DNA from: Loigolactobacillus bifermentans DSM 20003
GTDB taxonomy: Bacteria; Bacillota; Bacilli; Lactobacillales; Lactobacillaceae
Length of the DNA: 64,000 nt
Assembly (NCBI RefSeq): GCF_001434575.1
Contig: NZ_AZDA01000140.1
Span: 23,150 to 87,149, forward strand
Direction of reading: 5' to 3'
The first letter of the stretch is position 1. Each line of letters begins with the position of its first letter. Both the position numbers and the translations under genes were made by a program. The notes under the pieces were generated by a model. The model saw nothing but the letters and a program-made list of their open reading frames with translations, was not told where the DNA came from and ran no database searches. Of this stretch, positions 1 to 8,070 are shown piece by piece.

Positions 1-314
1 AAGGCTTGCATCCCAGGCAAAATATCGGCTGGTGTCAAGGTGTCTACTAAGGCCAAATAATGCTGATTCTTTTCCGTCGCCAGTCGCTCTTTTTCACCTT
101 GGGTAAAATTCTGTTCCAAATGACCGTGTTTCAAAATCAGCTCCAACGCTGCCATGCGGCCAATCCCTTTCAGACTTTCTTGTAACGCGTCATCCCAACT
201 GATGCCCACTTGATCAGCGATTTGCCGCCAAGCCTGGGTATGAAAGCGCGCCGTATCGGTAATCACACCATCAAGATCAAAGATGGCGCCTTTAATTTGA
301 TTAAATGTTGTCAT
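1..314 (-). CDS. pgmB: beta-phosphoglucomutase, 3' end outside window
   Basis: Converts beta-glucose 1-phosphate to glucose 6-phosphate in the cytoplasm. The first ~104 residues are present and the gene runs off the left edge. The HAD motif I FDLDGVITDT appears near residue 12, followed by a cap-type start (HTQAWRQIAD), as in beta-PGM enzymes. The ATG at 314 follows AGGAGG with good spacing. The gene lies downstream of the GH65 phosphorylase on the same strand, which would supply its beta-glucose 1-phosphate substrate. The ribosome site sits exactly at the edge of the intergenic repeat unit at 328-425. The family call is confident; the C-terminus cannot be judged. Confidence 0.93.
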   Translation of the reverse strand, partial: MTTFNQIKGAIFDLDGVITDTARFHTQAWRQIADQVGISWDDALQESLKGIGRMAALELILKHGHLEQNFTQGEKERLATEKNQHYLALVDTLTPADILPGMQA

Positions 315-327
315 AAATTCGACCTCC

Positions 328-487
328 TAAATGCTCTACTGACTATTTTGCTACCGCAAAATCCTATTTCGGAGGATGTCCATTCCCTCGGGCGAAGTGC
401 ACCACGAGGGAAACATGGCTCCTCCTAAGTTCTCTAAGGGCTATTTTGCCAACGCAAAATCTTATTTCAAAAGACTGGCCAGTCCCT
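328..487 (-). repeat. structured ~98-bp intergenic repeat, one full unit and one degenerate unit
   Basis: The full unit (328-425) contains a small hairpin (ATTTTGC/GCAAAAT, loop TACC) and a larger one: outer arms GGAGG/CCTCC, then CCA/TGG, then inner arms TTCCCTCG/CGAGGGAA. The second unit (426-487) keeps the small hairpin, but the large one is shrunk to the palindrome GACTGGCCAGTC. Related units lie at 32602-33092 and 59737-59933. All three loci lie between co-directional minus-strand genes and end at the ribosome site of the downstream gene. It is shown on the minus strand because that is the transcribed direction here. Confidence 0.85.
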
Positions 488-489
488 TC

Positions 490-3240
490 TTATTGCACGT
501 ACGTCACCGTCTGCTGTTCATTGGCCTTGAGGGGCACCATTTTAGTCCCCACTTGCACCGTTAAGTCTTGATCTGCAGTAAGTTTTAACTGGTGGTGCGC
601 TACTTGAACCGCAATGCCAGTGCCTTGAAATTGTAGGTGATACTGGACGTTTCGCCAACGACTGGGCAACCGGGGTTCAAACCGGACCACGTCGCCTAAA
701 AGAGCCACACCGCCGTACAAGGTCATTTCAACATTTAAAACCGCGCCCATCACGCCTAAATGAATCCCTTCAGCAGTGGTGCCGCCTTGAATGTCATAGT
801 AATCAGAAAACAGGGCCTGGTGAAATAACTTCCAAGACTGATCTCGCCGTCCAACCAACCGGGTTAAAACGGCGTAAACAATGCGTGACAACGTGGAGCC
901 GTGGGTGGTGCGGTCTAAATAAAACTGCAAATTCTGGGCAAAATAATCTTTTGGCAATTGATAGCCCATATCCTGGATCACCCCGTCTAAGGTCGCCCGA
1001 TCTAACAGGAAAAAGGCCATTAGCGTATCGGCCTGTTTGGCCACTTGATACGCATCTGGTGTTTTGCCTTCCGCTTTTAAGATCCGATCTAGTCGGGAAA
1101 TGTCACCGTACTTTTGCCGGTAGCTGTCAAAGTTAAGGGTGGGTAATGCAAAGTAACCTGCAAACTGACCAATAATGCCTTGGTCATTGATCACCAGCGT
1201 CAGCCGCCGTCGAACCTTATTCAGTTGCTCTAAATCGGTTAACGCAAAATCGGCCTTTTCAGCAGCCGCTTGGAACACCGCGTCGCTGAATTGCGGCCGT
1301 AACTGACCAATCAGTTTAAACAGCCAAGCCACCATCATGTTGGTGTACGCATTATCCGTTAGCCCTTCTGCATCACGGTTTGGGTAGCGTTCATGAAATT
1401 CATCTGGGCCCATCACCCCAGCAATATGATACCGCTTGGTTTCGGCATCATATTGGGTCATACTTAACCAGAACTTGGCAATCGACAGCAGCATTTCCAA
1501 ACCATAATCCTGCATAAAAGCCTGATCTTGGTTTAAATGCCAGTACAACCACACATTGTAAGCCACCGCTAAAGACACATGTCGTTGCCGCCGACTTTCA
1601 TCCGGATCCCATTGATTGGTTAACGGGTTTAAATGGACAAATTGCGACTGCTCATCGCCTTTCATCCCAGACTGCCACGGGTACATGGCACCTTGATAGC
1701 CTTCACTGGCCGCATAAGTGCGAGCAGCGTCTAACCGGCGGTAACGGTAACACAACATGGCGCGAGCGATTTTAGGCGCCTGCATGGCATAAAACGGCAT
1801 GACAAACATTTCATCCCAAAAAACATGGCCCCGATAGGCTTCGCCGTGCAACCCACGGGCGCCCACTGACGCATCCAACTGATCAGACGCCAGCGCAGTG
1901 CCGGTGACAAACAAATGAAACACATTAACACGGCTAAGTTTTTGACTAATGGTATCGCCAGCAATTTTAAAATCAGCTTGTTGCCACACTTTTTGGTAAA
2001 ATGCAGCGGTGCTTTGGGCCGTATCTGCATAAGAACTGGCACTTAATTCCGCCCACGTTAGGTCCTCTAGCGCAGACCGTTCACTTTCACGACTGGTAAA
2101 AATCGTCACATTTTTATCAACCATGTAAGTCTGACCTGGCTGAACCTCTAAATCAACGGTTTGCTTTAACGACTTGGCTGCCGTGGTGGTCACCACCTGA
2201 TTGGTAACATCCTGCTGCGGTGAGGTCAGCTGACTGCCGATCACAAACTGCACGTTAGATGTTTTTGTGGTCCCCGTTAGCAACGCTTGATTGGCGGCAC
2301 TGGCCATACCGGTGACCTCAAAATGATGCTGATCAAATTGGGCATAGCGCGCCACATTGCCATTGATCACACTCCCATCAATGGTGGCAGTCACTTGCAA
2401 ACTGCCCGCAAAGTTCAAAGGGGTCACAGCGTAACGAATGGTAAACCGATGCCAATTGTGCATATCCGCCACTTTCGTCGCCTGAACCATTAATTGATGG
2501 CCCGTACTCAAGCCCACCATTAAGGTGGTGGTTAGCTGCCCCGTTTTCAGATCTAGGCTGCGGTAAATATCCCGAATATTGCGCTGCTGGATCTTAAATG
2601 GGTTCTCGTGATCGATACCCACGGCCAGCGCCTGCGCATTGGGTAAATTCACCAGATCCTCATTGACCACTTCCCGGCCGTTGATCGTGGTGGTATTTTG
2701 ATTGTAGACCCCAGCCACATACAGCCCTGGGTAGTTGTCCGCATCGGCCTGGGCCTCTACATAAGCCCCACGTAAGCCTAAAAAGCCGTTGCCAATGGTC
2801 AACATGGCTTCCTGACCGTAATTGCGCTTGCCTTGATATTGGCCGTAATAATCCAAATGCCAACTGTTAGCCGCCTGCTTTTGTTGCAACGCTTTGGCCA
2901 GCCCAATTTGCTTAATCGTCGGTAACGCTAATACCGGCACGTTAAACATGTTAGTCAGTGCAAGCCCAATATCAATCCGCTGGTGATGAAGCCCCACGAT
3001 CGTATCCGAAAAAGGGTACTGCAATGGATTTTCAATCACAATGGCGTCAAACTGAATGCCGACTAACTTCACCCGAATGTTCTCAAGATTTTCGCCAATC
3101 GTCTGATCGGCATCGTAGTTCACCATGATCTGTTGTGGCTGCGCGTCCACCTGATTGGCCGTAAAACTCATCTCGATTGCATCATCCATAATCTTCAAGG
3201 AAACTGTCTTCAACTCAATCTTCCTCTCTTTTATTTTCAT
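490..3240 (-). CDS. GH65 family disaccharide phosphorylase (maltose/kojibiose/trehalose phosphorylase type)
   Basis: Predicted cytoplasmic inverting phosphorylase that splits an alpha-linked glucose disaccharide with phosphate into beta-glucose 1-phosphate and glucose. GH65 landmarks are visible: an N-terminal beta-sandwich region with YNQNTTTINGRE, the (alpha/alpha)6 barrel with HVFWDEMFVMPF near residue 475, and GVMGPDEFHERYPN near residues 607-620, whose GPDE glutamate is the expected general acid. At 916 residues it exceeds the ~750-770 usual for maltose phosphorylases. Residues ~1-125 form an extra N-terminal region I do not recognise. Substrate cannot be fixed from sequence. The ATG at 3240 has a weak AAGGGA site; a TTG nine codons in, preceded by AGAGG, is an alternative. 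It is followed by pgmB. Confidence 0.88.
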   Translation of the reverse strand: MKIKERKIELKTVSLKIMDDAIEMSFTANQVDAQPQQIMVNYDADQTIGENLENIRVKLVGIQFDAIVIENPLQYPFSDTIVGLHHQRIDIGLALTNMFNVPVLALPTIKQIGLAKALQQKQAANSWHLDYYGQYQGKRNYGQEAMLTIGNGFLGLRGAYVEAQADADNYPGLYVAGVYNQNTTTINGREVVNEDLVNLPNAQALAVGIDHENPFKIQQRNIRDIYRSLDLKTGQLTTTLMVGLSTGHQLMVQATKVADMHNWHRFTIRYAVTPLNFAGSLQVTATIDGSVINGNVARYAQFDQHHFEVTGMASAANQALLTGTTKTSNVQFVIGSQLTSPQQDVTNQVVTTTAAKSLKQTVDLEVQPGQTYMVDKNVTIFTSRESERSALEDLTWAELSASSYADTAQSTAAFYQKVWQQADFKIAGDTISQKLSRVNVFHLFVTGTALASDQLDASVGARGLHGEAYRGHVFWDEMFVMPFYAMQAPKIARAMLCYRYRRLDAARTYAASEGYQGAMYPWQSGMKGDEQSQFVHLNPLTNQWDPDESRRQRHVSLAVAYNVWLYWHLNQDQAFMQDYGLEMLLSIAKFWLSMTQYDAETKRYHIAGVMGPDEFHERYPNRDAEGLTDNAYTNMMVAWLFKLIGQLRPQFSDAVFQAAAEKADFALTDLEQLNKVRRRLTLVINDQGIIGQFAGYFALPTLNFDSYRQKYGDISRLDRILKAEGKTPDAYQVAKQADTLMAFFLLDRATLDGVIQDMGYQLPKDYFAQNLQFYLDRTTHGSTLSRIVYAVLTRLVGRRDQSWKLFHQALFSDYYDIQGGTTAEGIHLGVMGAVLNVEMTLYGGVALLGDVVRFEPRLPSRWRNVQYHLQFQGTGIAVQVAHHQLKLTADQDLTVQVGTKMVPLKANEQQTVTYVQ

Positions 3241-3382
3241 GAAAATCCCTTCATGGTTACCCTAACGCGCCTTGACGACAATCTCAAATATTGACACTTA
3301 TAGCCTTTAAAATCAAAAAAAGTACCTTAATTTCTGATGTTTCAAGTTAAGTTTTGGGGATCATCCTAACATGTTGGCTAAC

Positions 3383-3430
3383 CAAAAAAGACTGACCGAG
3401 ACAACGATTCCGTCATCTCGGTCAGTCTTC
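3383..3430 (-). terminator. rho-independent terminator after the dinJ/yafQ operon
   Basis: A 14-bp perfect stem (AAGACTGACCGAGA at 3388-3401 with TCTCGGTCAGTCTT at 3416-3429) is followed on the minus strand by a T-run. It ends the toxin-antitoxin transcript before the GH65 promoter region. Confidence 0.85.
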
Positions 3431-3522
3431 ACTTATCAAGCAATATACGCCGCAATTTTGTAACACAACACATGATTCAGCAAACGAAAACCACGTTCAG
3501 TCGTGCTTTTCTAATGCTTGCG

Positions 3523-3797
3523 TTATTCAATTCCTAGCACGTCGCGGTGCGTTCCGGTTGCAAGTAATCGCAACGTTACACGATTATTTTCGATTTGATA
3601 CCTGAGTAACCAGTCCCCGGACCCTCCGACATGTAACTCGCGATCACTTTTAAATCATGATCCGACTGCGCTTTAAGGGTAGTTGCATCGTTTTCAACGA
3701 TTGCAATAATCGCTGCATCTAACGTCGCCATCGAGTAGCCACGCTTTTGACACGCTTTATATTGTTTTTTAAAGGTTTTTGTTCGCTTAATCTTCAT
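3523..3797 (-). pseudogene. YafQ/RelE-type mRNA interferase toxin, frameshifted
   Basis: The zero frame from the ATG at 3797 gives a 73-residue product ending at 3576. Its N-terminus (MKIKRTKTFKKQYK) is YafQ-like, but its tail is unrelated to the family. Moving to the -1 frame at TTTAAAA (3648-3654) restores a typical YafQ C-terminus: DRELHVGGSGDW, LLRYQIENN and ATGTHRDVLG, stopping at 3523-3525. The restored protein would be ~91 residues, with the GDW and THRD motifs that carry catalytic residues in YafQ. The gene overlaps the antitoxin stop by 11 bases, as in dinJ-yafQ operons. The cause could be a one-base deletion, a sequence error, or programmed -1 frameshifting, since T TTA AAA is in the correct zero frame for a slippery heptamer. 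Confidence 0.8.
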
Positions 3798-4068
3798 CGT
3801 GTAGATCCTTCAATAAATCTTGGACATTATCAAATGTTTGATACTCACCTCGCGCTATTTCTTGGTGGGCCTGTTGTGTCGCAATATCTAACGGATCAAG
3901 CATTGTCATTTCTCTTGGAATCGCCTGATTACGAACCAGTGTTTTATAAAGGACACTTAAAATCATGCTTGGCGTATAGCCAAGTTCACTTAACACTTGA
4001 TTGCCCTTTTTCTTTAATTCGGGATCGATTCGAGCATTAAAACGACCATTATTTTGTTTTGTTGGCAT
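3787..4068 (-). CDS. RelB/DinJ family antitoxin
   Basis: A 93-residue antitoxin of a type II toxin-antitoxin module that binds and neutralises the YafQ-type toxin encoded by the overlapping downstream gene and autoregulates the operon. The N-terminal ribbon-helix-helix (NGRFNARIDPELKKKGNQVL) is followed by the DinJ helix containing LGYTPSMILSVLYKTLV. The acidic C-terminus is the usual toxin-binding tail. Its stop overlaps the toxin ATG (ATGAAGATTAA). A GAGGTG site precedes the ATG. The antitoxin appears intact while the toxin is frameshifted, so the module may be decaying. Confidence 0.9.
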   Translation of the reverse strand: MPTKQNNGRFNARIDPELKKKGNQVLSELGYTPSMILSVLYKTLVRNQAIPREMTMLDPLDIATQQAHQEIARGEYQTFDNVQDLLKDLHDED

Positions 4069-4148
4069 TTATGGCACCTCACTTTGCGTTTCCACTGTAC
4101 TTTCAAAGGATGACAATTTCAATTATCTAGCCCTGCTTTAACCACACC

Positions 4149-4187
4149 AAAAAACCAATCACCGTCACCGATGATTGGTTTTTTTGG
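4149..4187 (-). terminator. terminator after the yhgE-marR operon
   Basis: Stem AAACCAATCA (4152-4161) with TGATTGGTTT (4172-4181), followed by a T-run on the minus strand just past the MarR stop codon. Confidence 0.85.
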
Positions 4188-4189
4188 CG

Positions 4190-4651
4190 CTAAGCCTTGG
4201 GTGTGCCTTGGCCTTTGCGAATGATTTTTTCACCGACCTCTTCCATAATGGAAAGCAGGTCGTTGGCTTTATCGCTACCGAGCATGTCCACCCAGCCTTC
4301 AAAGACTTTGCGGATGGCTTGGTTGATCTTTGTGGTGACTTGCTTGCCTTCCGGTGTTAACCGAAGGTAAAGTCGCCGGCGATCAATTGGATCGCGTTCT
4401 TGTACCAAGTAGTGATGATCAAGCATCACTTTGATCTGCCGTGAAATGGCCGCGCGGGTAACCCCGCGTTTAGCCGCAATATCCGACATCCCGACTTGTT
4501 CGCTATTTTCAACATCCCGCATAATCAAAAACTGTTCAAAAGACAATTTGTAACGCTTCGTTGGTTCAGAAACCAAGTCACCGATGTACTTAAACACCGA
4601 CATGTAAACGTTAATATACTTTTCAAGTAATGCGTCGTTTTTCTCTGCCAT
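4190..4651 (-). CDS. MarR family transcriptional regulator
   Basis: DNA-binding regulator, likely controlling its own operon with the large YhgE-like gene upstream. The winged-helix core is clear: VGMSDIAAKRGVTRAAISRQ is the recognition helix region, and RDPIDRRRLYLRLTPEGK is the wing with the family DxRR signature. The ATG at 4651 is chosen because GGTGA lies six bases before it; an in-frame ATG at 4663 would add four residues. The gene starts about 45 bases after the yhgE-like stop, so the two are probably co-transcribed. Pairing of a MarR or TetR regulator with a YhgE/Pip exporter is common in lactobacilli. The effector is unknown. Confidence 0.9.
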   Translation of the reverse strand: MAEKNDALLEKYINVYMSVFKYIGDLVSEPTKRYKLSFEQFLIMRDVENSEQVGMSDIAAKRGVTRAAISRQIKVMLDHHYLVQERDPIDRRRLYLRLTPEGKQVTTKINQAIRKVFEGWVDMLGSDKANDLLSIMEEVGEKIIRKGQGTPKA

Positions 4652-4696
4652 TCGAATCACCATTCATTTTGATTTGTTAATCCTAGCGTACCATAT

Positions 4697-7600
4697 TTAG
4701 TCGGCTTTAGGGGCAATAACCCCTTTTTTAATGATCAATGGCAAGATAAAGATTGCGGCAAAGACAAATAAGATAAAGGTGCTGAACGCTGGTCCAGTGG
4801 CTAAGTTGTTTAAGGCATAATTCAGACCGTTTAACAAGTAAGTCCCTGGTAAAATGGCGCTTAAGCCTTGGTATAACCCAGACAACATATCGCCTGGCAA
4901 TAAGCCACCTGAAATGATCAATTGGACAAAGAGAATGGCCAAGGTTGCCAAAACGCCCAACGTACCCCACCAACGATCGAAACTGAATACGATCAAGGTA
5001 AAGACGGCGCTACCTAAGATCAAGAAACCAAGGTAAGCAACAGGGTTCGCCATGCTAACGCCCATTAAGGCGGTGACAACGGCGATACCAATGGCCTGTA
5101 AGACCACTGCAGCCCCAACATAACCTAATTTATTGGTTAATGGTTGCGCTTGGAAACTGTTGCTGTAACGGTTAAAGCCTAATTCCGTTAAAACAGCCCC
5201 AATGAATAAGACCATAAAGATCACAAGTGGTGCTAAAACAGACATTAACGGCTTGTTCAAGTTGTCCGCTTGCGTTGAATTCTTAACCGGTGAAACAAAG
5301 TGATTCACGTTGGCCGTGCTGGTATTCAAGCCACTGACTTGCTTGGCACCATCCGCTAACTTGCTGTTTAACGTGGTCACCCCTGCGCCAACTTGACTTA
5401 ACCCAGATTGCACTTGGTTTGAGCCATCTGCTAATTGGCTGGCCCCTGATTGGGCTTGATCGGCCCCATCGGCTAATTGACCAGCACCACTGACTAATTT
5501 ACTGCTGTTGGCGGTTAATTGACTGCCACCGGCAACCACTTGGTCAGAGCCACTGACCAGTTGATTGACCCCACTGACTAAAGCAGGCACTTTGCCATTC
5601 AGTTGGCCTAACCCAGTTGCTAACTGGCCGGCACCGCTGACTAATTGGCTGGAAGCACTGGTTAACTGACTACCACCGCTGGTTAATTGACCAGACGCAC
5701 TGTTCAATTGGCTGGCGCCACTGTTTAATTGACCTTCAGCACTAAATAATTGACTGGAAGCACTGGTCAAAGCAGGTGTATTGGCATTTAATGTGCTGGC
5801 ACCGCTGGCGGCTGTATCCACACCGCTGGTATACTGTTGGATCCCAGCAACAAGTTGGCCGATCTGGCTACTAAAGTTAGACTTGTTAATCGTGGCATTG
5901 ATCGTGGCTTCACTGGATAAATCAACGCCAGAACCATTCACACTACTATTTAATTGAGTGGCAATGTTGGCTGATTTAGCTGAAGCTGCTTGTAACTGTT
6001 GCAAACTGCTGCTTAACGTGGTCATTTGTGCTGGCAACGTCTTCAGCAAGGCAACTGAATCAGATAAATTGCTGGTTTGCGTGAGTAACGTATCGGAATC
6101 ATTTAACAAGGTGTTCATACCACTTAACTCTTGTTTCAAAGTGGCGACTTCGCTGTCACTCGGTAATTGGTTAATAATAGCCTTCAGACTGGTTAAATCA
6201 GGCACTTCCATACTGCCGACGCCTTTTTGTAAGGTCGTCAACGTGCTGCTAATGCCGCCTAAGTTATTATTAATATTTTGATTCCCGCTGTTCACAATGC
6301 TTTGGGCTTCTTGCTTGATCGTAGCTGACGCATCTGGATCGTCCACGATTTTTTGAGCGGTGGTGATTTCTGACCGTTGTAAGCCGGTAGCCATCCCGTT
6401 CTTCAAGCCAATTTGAACCAAAGAACTCTTAATAGTTGCTTGCGCTGACGTTAATTCAGAAGCCTTACTCATTAGATCATTGGCCGATGTTTTAGCGGTT
6501 TGTAGCCCGTCTAACAAGGTGACCATTTTATTCAATTCAGGTTCGATTGCTTTGGCTTGATCCACTTGCGTCTTCAAGGCTGCCGCTTGTTCGATCAAAC
6601 TATCAAATTTCGCCGTTTCTGTACTCAACTTGCTCATATTGCTGGCATTATCGCTTAAAGCTTCATTGACTTCATTTAAGCCAGAATTGATCTTACCATT
6701 ATAAGCCGCCAGCCCTGCAATCGCAGCTGGCATTTGTTTGCCTGCGCTGGCTAAGGTGTTGGTGCCGTTGTTTAACGTACTTGAATTAGCGCTTAACGTG
6801 CTTAACCCACTGTTTAATTGGCTGACACCGCTGGTATATTGATTCACCCCAGTGGCGTACTTGTTCACACCGCTAGTATACTGGCCCACGCCATTCACGT
6901 AAGTCCCGACCCCAGTGGTATATTGACCCACACCGGTGGTATATTGGCCGATCCCCGTGTTCAAAGTGTTTGAACCAGAGGCTAATTGTTGGACCCCACT
7001 GGCTAAAGCAGGTGTGCTACTTTGCAAGGTTTTCAGCCCTTCATTTAATTGCACGTTTCCCGCCGCCAAAGTGTCCACACCGTCAGTATACGTGATCAAA
7101 CCGTCTTCTAACGTTTTACCGCCAGCTTTAAATTCAACCATTTTATCGGCTAACGTTTCTAAGTTACTGGCCACTTTTTTGTTACCGGCTAACAACTGAT
7201 CCGTACCACTTTTCAGCTTCTTCGTGCCGTCATGGGCTTGGCTAACACCAGTGCCCAACTGCTTGATCGAGCTTAACATGGTTTGATCATAAGCCTGTTG
7301 CACGTTGGCAACCACTTCGGACCGTAACTTGTCCGCTACTTGACTGGTGATCAAATGGGACGCAAAGTTGTTATGGTCTGATAACGACACATTAATTTGA
7401 CTGGTCTTCGGCTTTTTGCTTAAGGCCGTCGTCGCATTTTTTGAGAAATCACGTGGTAAGGTGACTTTCATCAAATAAGTGCCATCTTCCAGCTTTTTGT
7501 CAGCCGTTGCTTCTGAAACAAAATGCCAAGTCACTTGGTGATTGTGTTTCAGTTTCTTTTCAACACCAGTCCCTAAGGCAACCACTTTGCCTTGAAATTT

Positions 7601-7762
7601 TGCATTTTGATCGTTATCGACAACGGCGACATTAATGTTACTGGTACTATTCCGTTGTTCATATGAGACAAAGTTCATTGCAATAAATAATAATAGCAAT
7701 GGAATCACGACCACTAACCCCAATAGTAGTATTTGCCGTGAATGATTCTTAATGGTTTGCAT
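4697..7762 (-). CDS. YhgE/Pip family membrane protein with long repeat-rich extracytoplasmic domain
   Basis: A 1021-residue integral membrane protein. One N-terminal membrane segment (residues ~11-32) is followed by a ~780-residue outside region and a C-terminal block of about five or six membrane segments (residues ~830-1015) of the ABC-2/YhgE type. The middle is built from short SG-rich repeats (LxSGxxQLxxG) and, at residues ~267-311, from near-exact heptads of the form GQYTTGV, consistent with a long coiled-coil rod. Members include the phage infection protein Pip of Lactococcus and resemble RND/MmpL-like or EsaA-like proteins. Transport function is often proposed but not proven. It is the first gene of an operon with a MarR regulator. 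Confidence 0.85.
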   Translation of the reverse strand: MQTIKNHSRQILLLGLVVVIPLLLLFIAMNFVSYEQRNSTSNINVAVVDNDQNAKFQGKVVALGTGVEKKLKHNHQVTWHFVSEATADKKLEDGTYLMKVTLPRDFSKNATTALSKKPKTSQINVSLSDHNNFASHLITSQVADKLRSEVVANVQQAYDQTMLSSIKQLGTGVSQAHDGTKKLKSGTDQLLAGNKKVASNLETLADKMVEFKAGGKTLEDGLITYTDGVDTLAAGNVQLNEGLKTLQSSTPALASGVQQLASGSNTLNTGIGQYTTGVGQYTTGVGTYVNGVGQYTSGVNKYATGVNQYTSGVSQLNSGLSTLSANSSTLNNGTNTLASAGKQMPAAIAGLAAYNGKINSGLNEVNEALSDNASNMSKLSTETAKFDSLIEQAAALKTQVDQAKAIEPELNKMVTLLDGLQTAKTSANDLMSKASELTSAQATIKSSLVQIGLKNGMATGLQRSEITTAQKIVDDPDASATIKQEAQSIVNSGNQNINNNLGGISSTLTTLQKGVGSMEVPDLTSLKAIINQLPSDSEVATLKQELSGMNTLLNDSDTLLTQTSNLSDSVALLKTLPAQMTTLSSSLQQLQAASAKSANIATQLNSSVNGSGVDLSSEATINATINKSNFSSQIGQLVAGIQQYTSGVDTAASGASTLNANTPALTSASSQLFSAEGQLNSGASQLNSASGQLTSGGSQLTSASSQLVSGAGQLATGLGQLNGKVPALVSGVNQLVSGSDQVVAGGSQLTANSSKLVSGAGQLADGADQAQSGASQLADGSNQVQSGLSQVGAGVTTLNSKLADGAKQVSGLNTSTANVNHFVSPVKNSTQADNLNKPLMSVLAPLVIFMVLFIGAVLTELGFNRYSNSFQAQPLTNKLGYVGAAVVLQAIGIAVVTALMGVSMANPVAYLGFLILGSAVFTLIVFSFDRWWGTLGVLATLAILFVQLIISGGLLPGDMLSGLYQGLSAILPGTYLLNGLNYALNNLATGPAFSTFILFVFAAIFILPLIIKKGVIAPKAD

Positions 7763-7790
7763 CAGCGTTTAGCCACCCCAAAGTAGATTT

Positions 7791-7821
7791 GTTAACTGGC
7801 TATATAGTTCATGCCGTTAAC
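7791..7821 (-). promoter_or_regulatory. possible promoter and MarR operator of the yhgE-marR operon
   Basis: Two copies of the palindrome GTTAAC (7791-7796 and 7816-7821) flank TATATA (7801-7806), which could serve as a -10 for the minus-strand operon. No good -35 is seen. Location and symmetry fit binding by the MarR encoded in the operon; this is inference. Confidence 0.4.
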
Positions 7822-8070
7822 CTATTGCTATTATCCACCTATTTTTTTCAATGTCAAACCCTGATTTGCCTAAAAAACCGCTAGAAAAGCGCTTTAGAAC
7901 AGTTTTTACGGCTGTTGGCACCTGCTGTCACAATTAACAGTCCCACTTCAAAACAAGCGCCTACTTTTGATGGCAACCACCAATGGGCGCCTTTTAAAAA
8001 ATTTTCAAACACACCCTCAAAATTCTGCTATTATAGAGGTAACTTAATGTGAAGACAGAAAGGATAGATT
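7822..8070. other. intergenic region between divergent operons
   Basis: No gene is seen. A possible hairpin pairs GCGCC with GGCGC around an inner TGG/CCA stem (7960-7993) and is followed by AT-rich sequence. TATTAT near 8027-8034 is a candidate -10 for the downstream M20 gene, without a convincing -35. Function is unknown. Confidence 0.35.

Noticed and set aside
366..428. A 21-codon minus-strand peptide starting after GGAGGAGCC in several repeat units (MFPTREVAPVGMDI-like)
   Set aside because: Some units lack the ATG or the ribosome-like edge, and one shifts frame, whereas the pairing of arms is kept throughout. Structure explains conservation better.
328..487. Repeat units as rho-independent terminators
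   Set aside because: No T-run follows the stems in the transcription direction, and the downstream ribosome site is directly adjacent.
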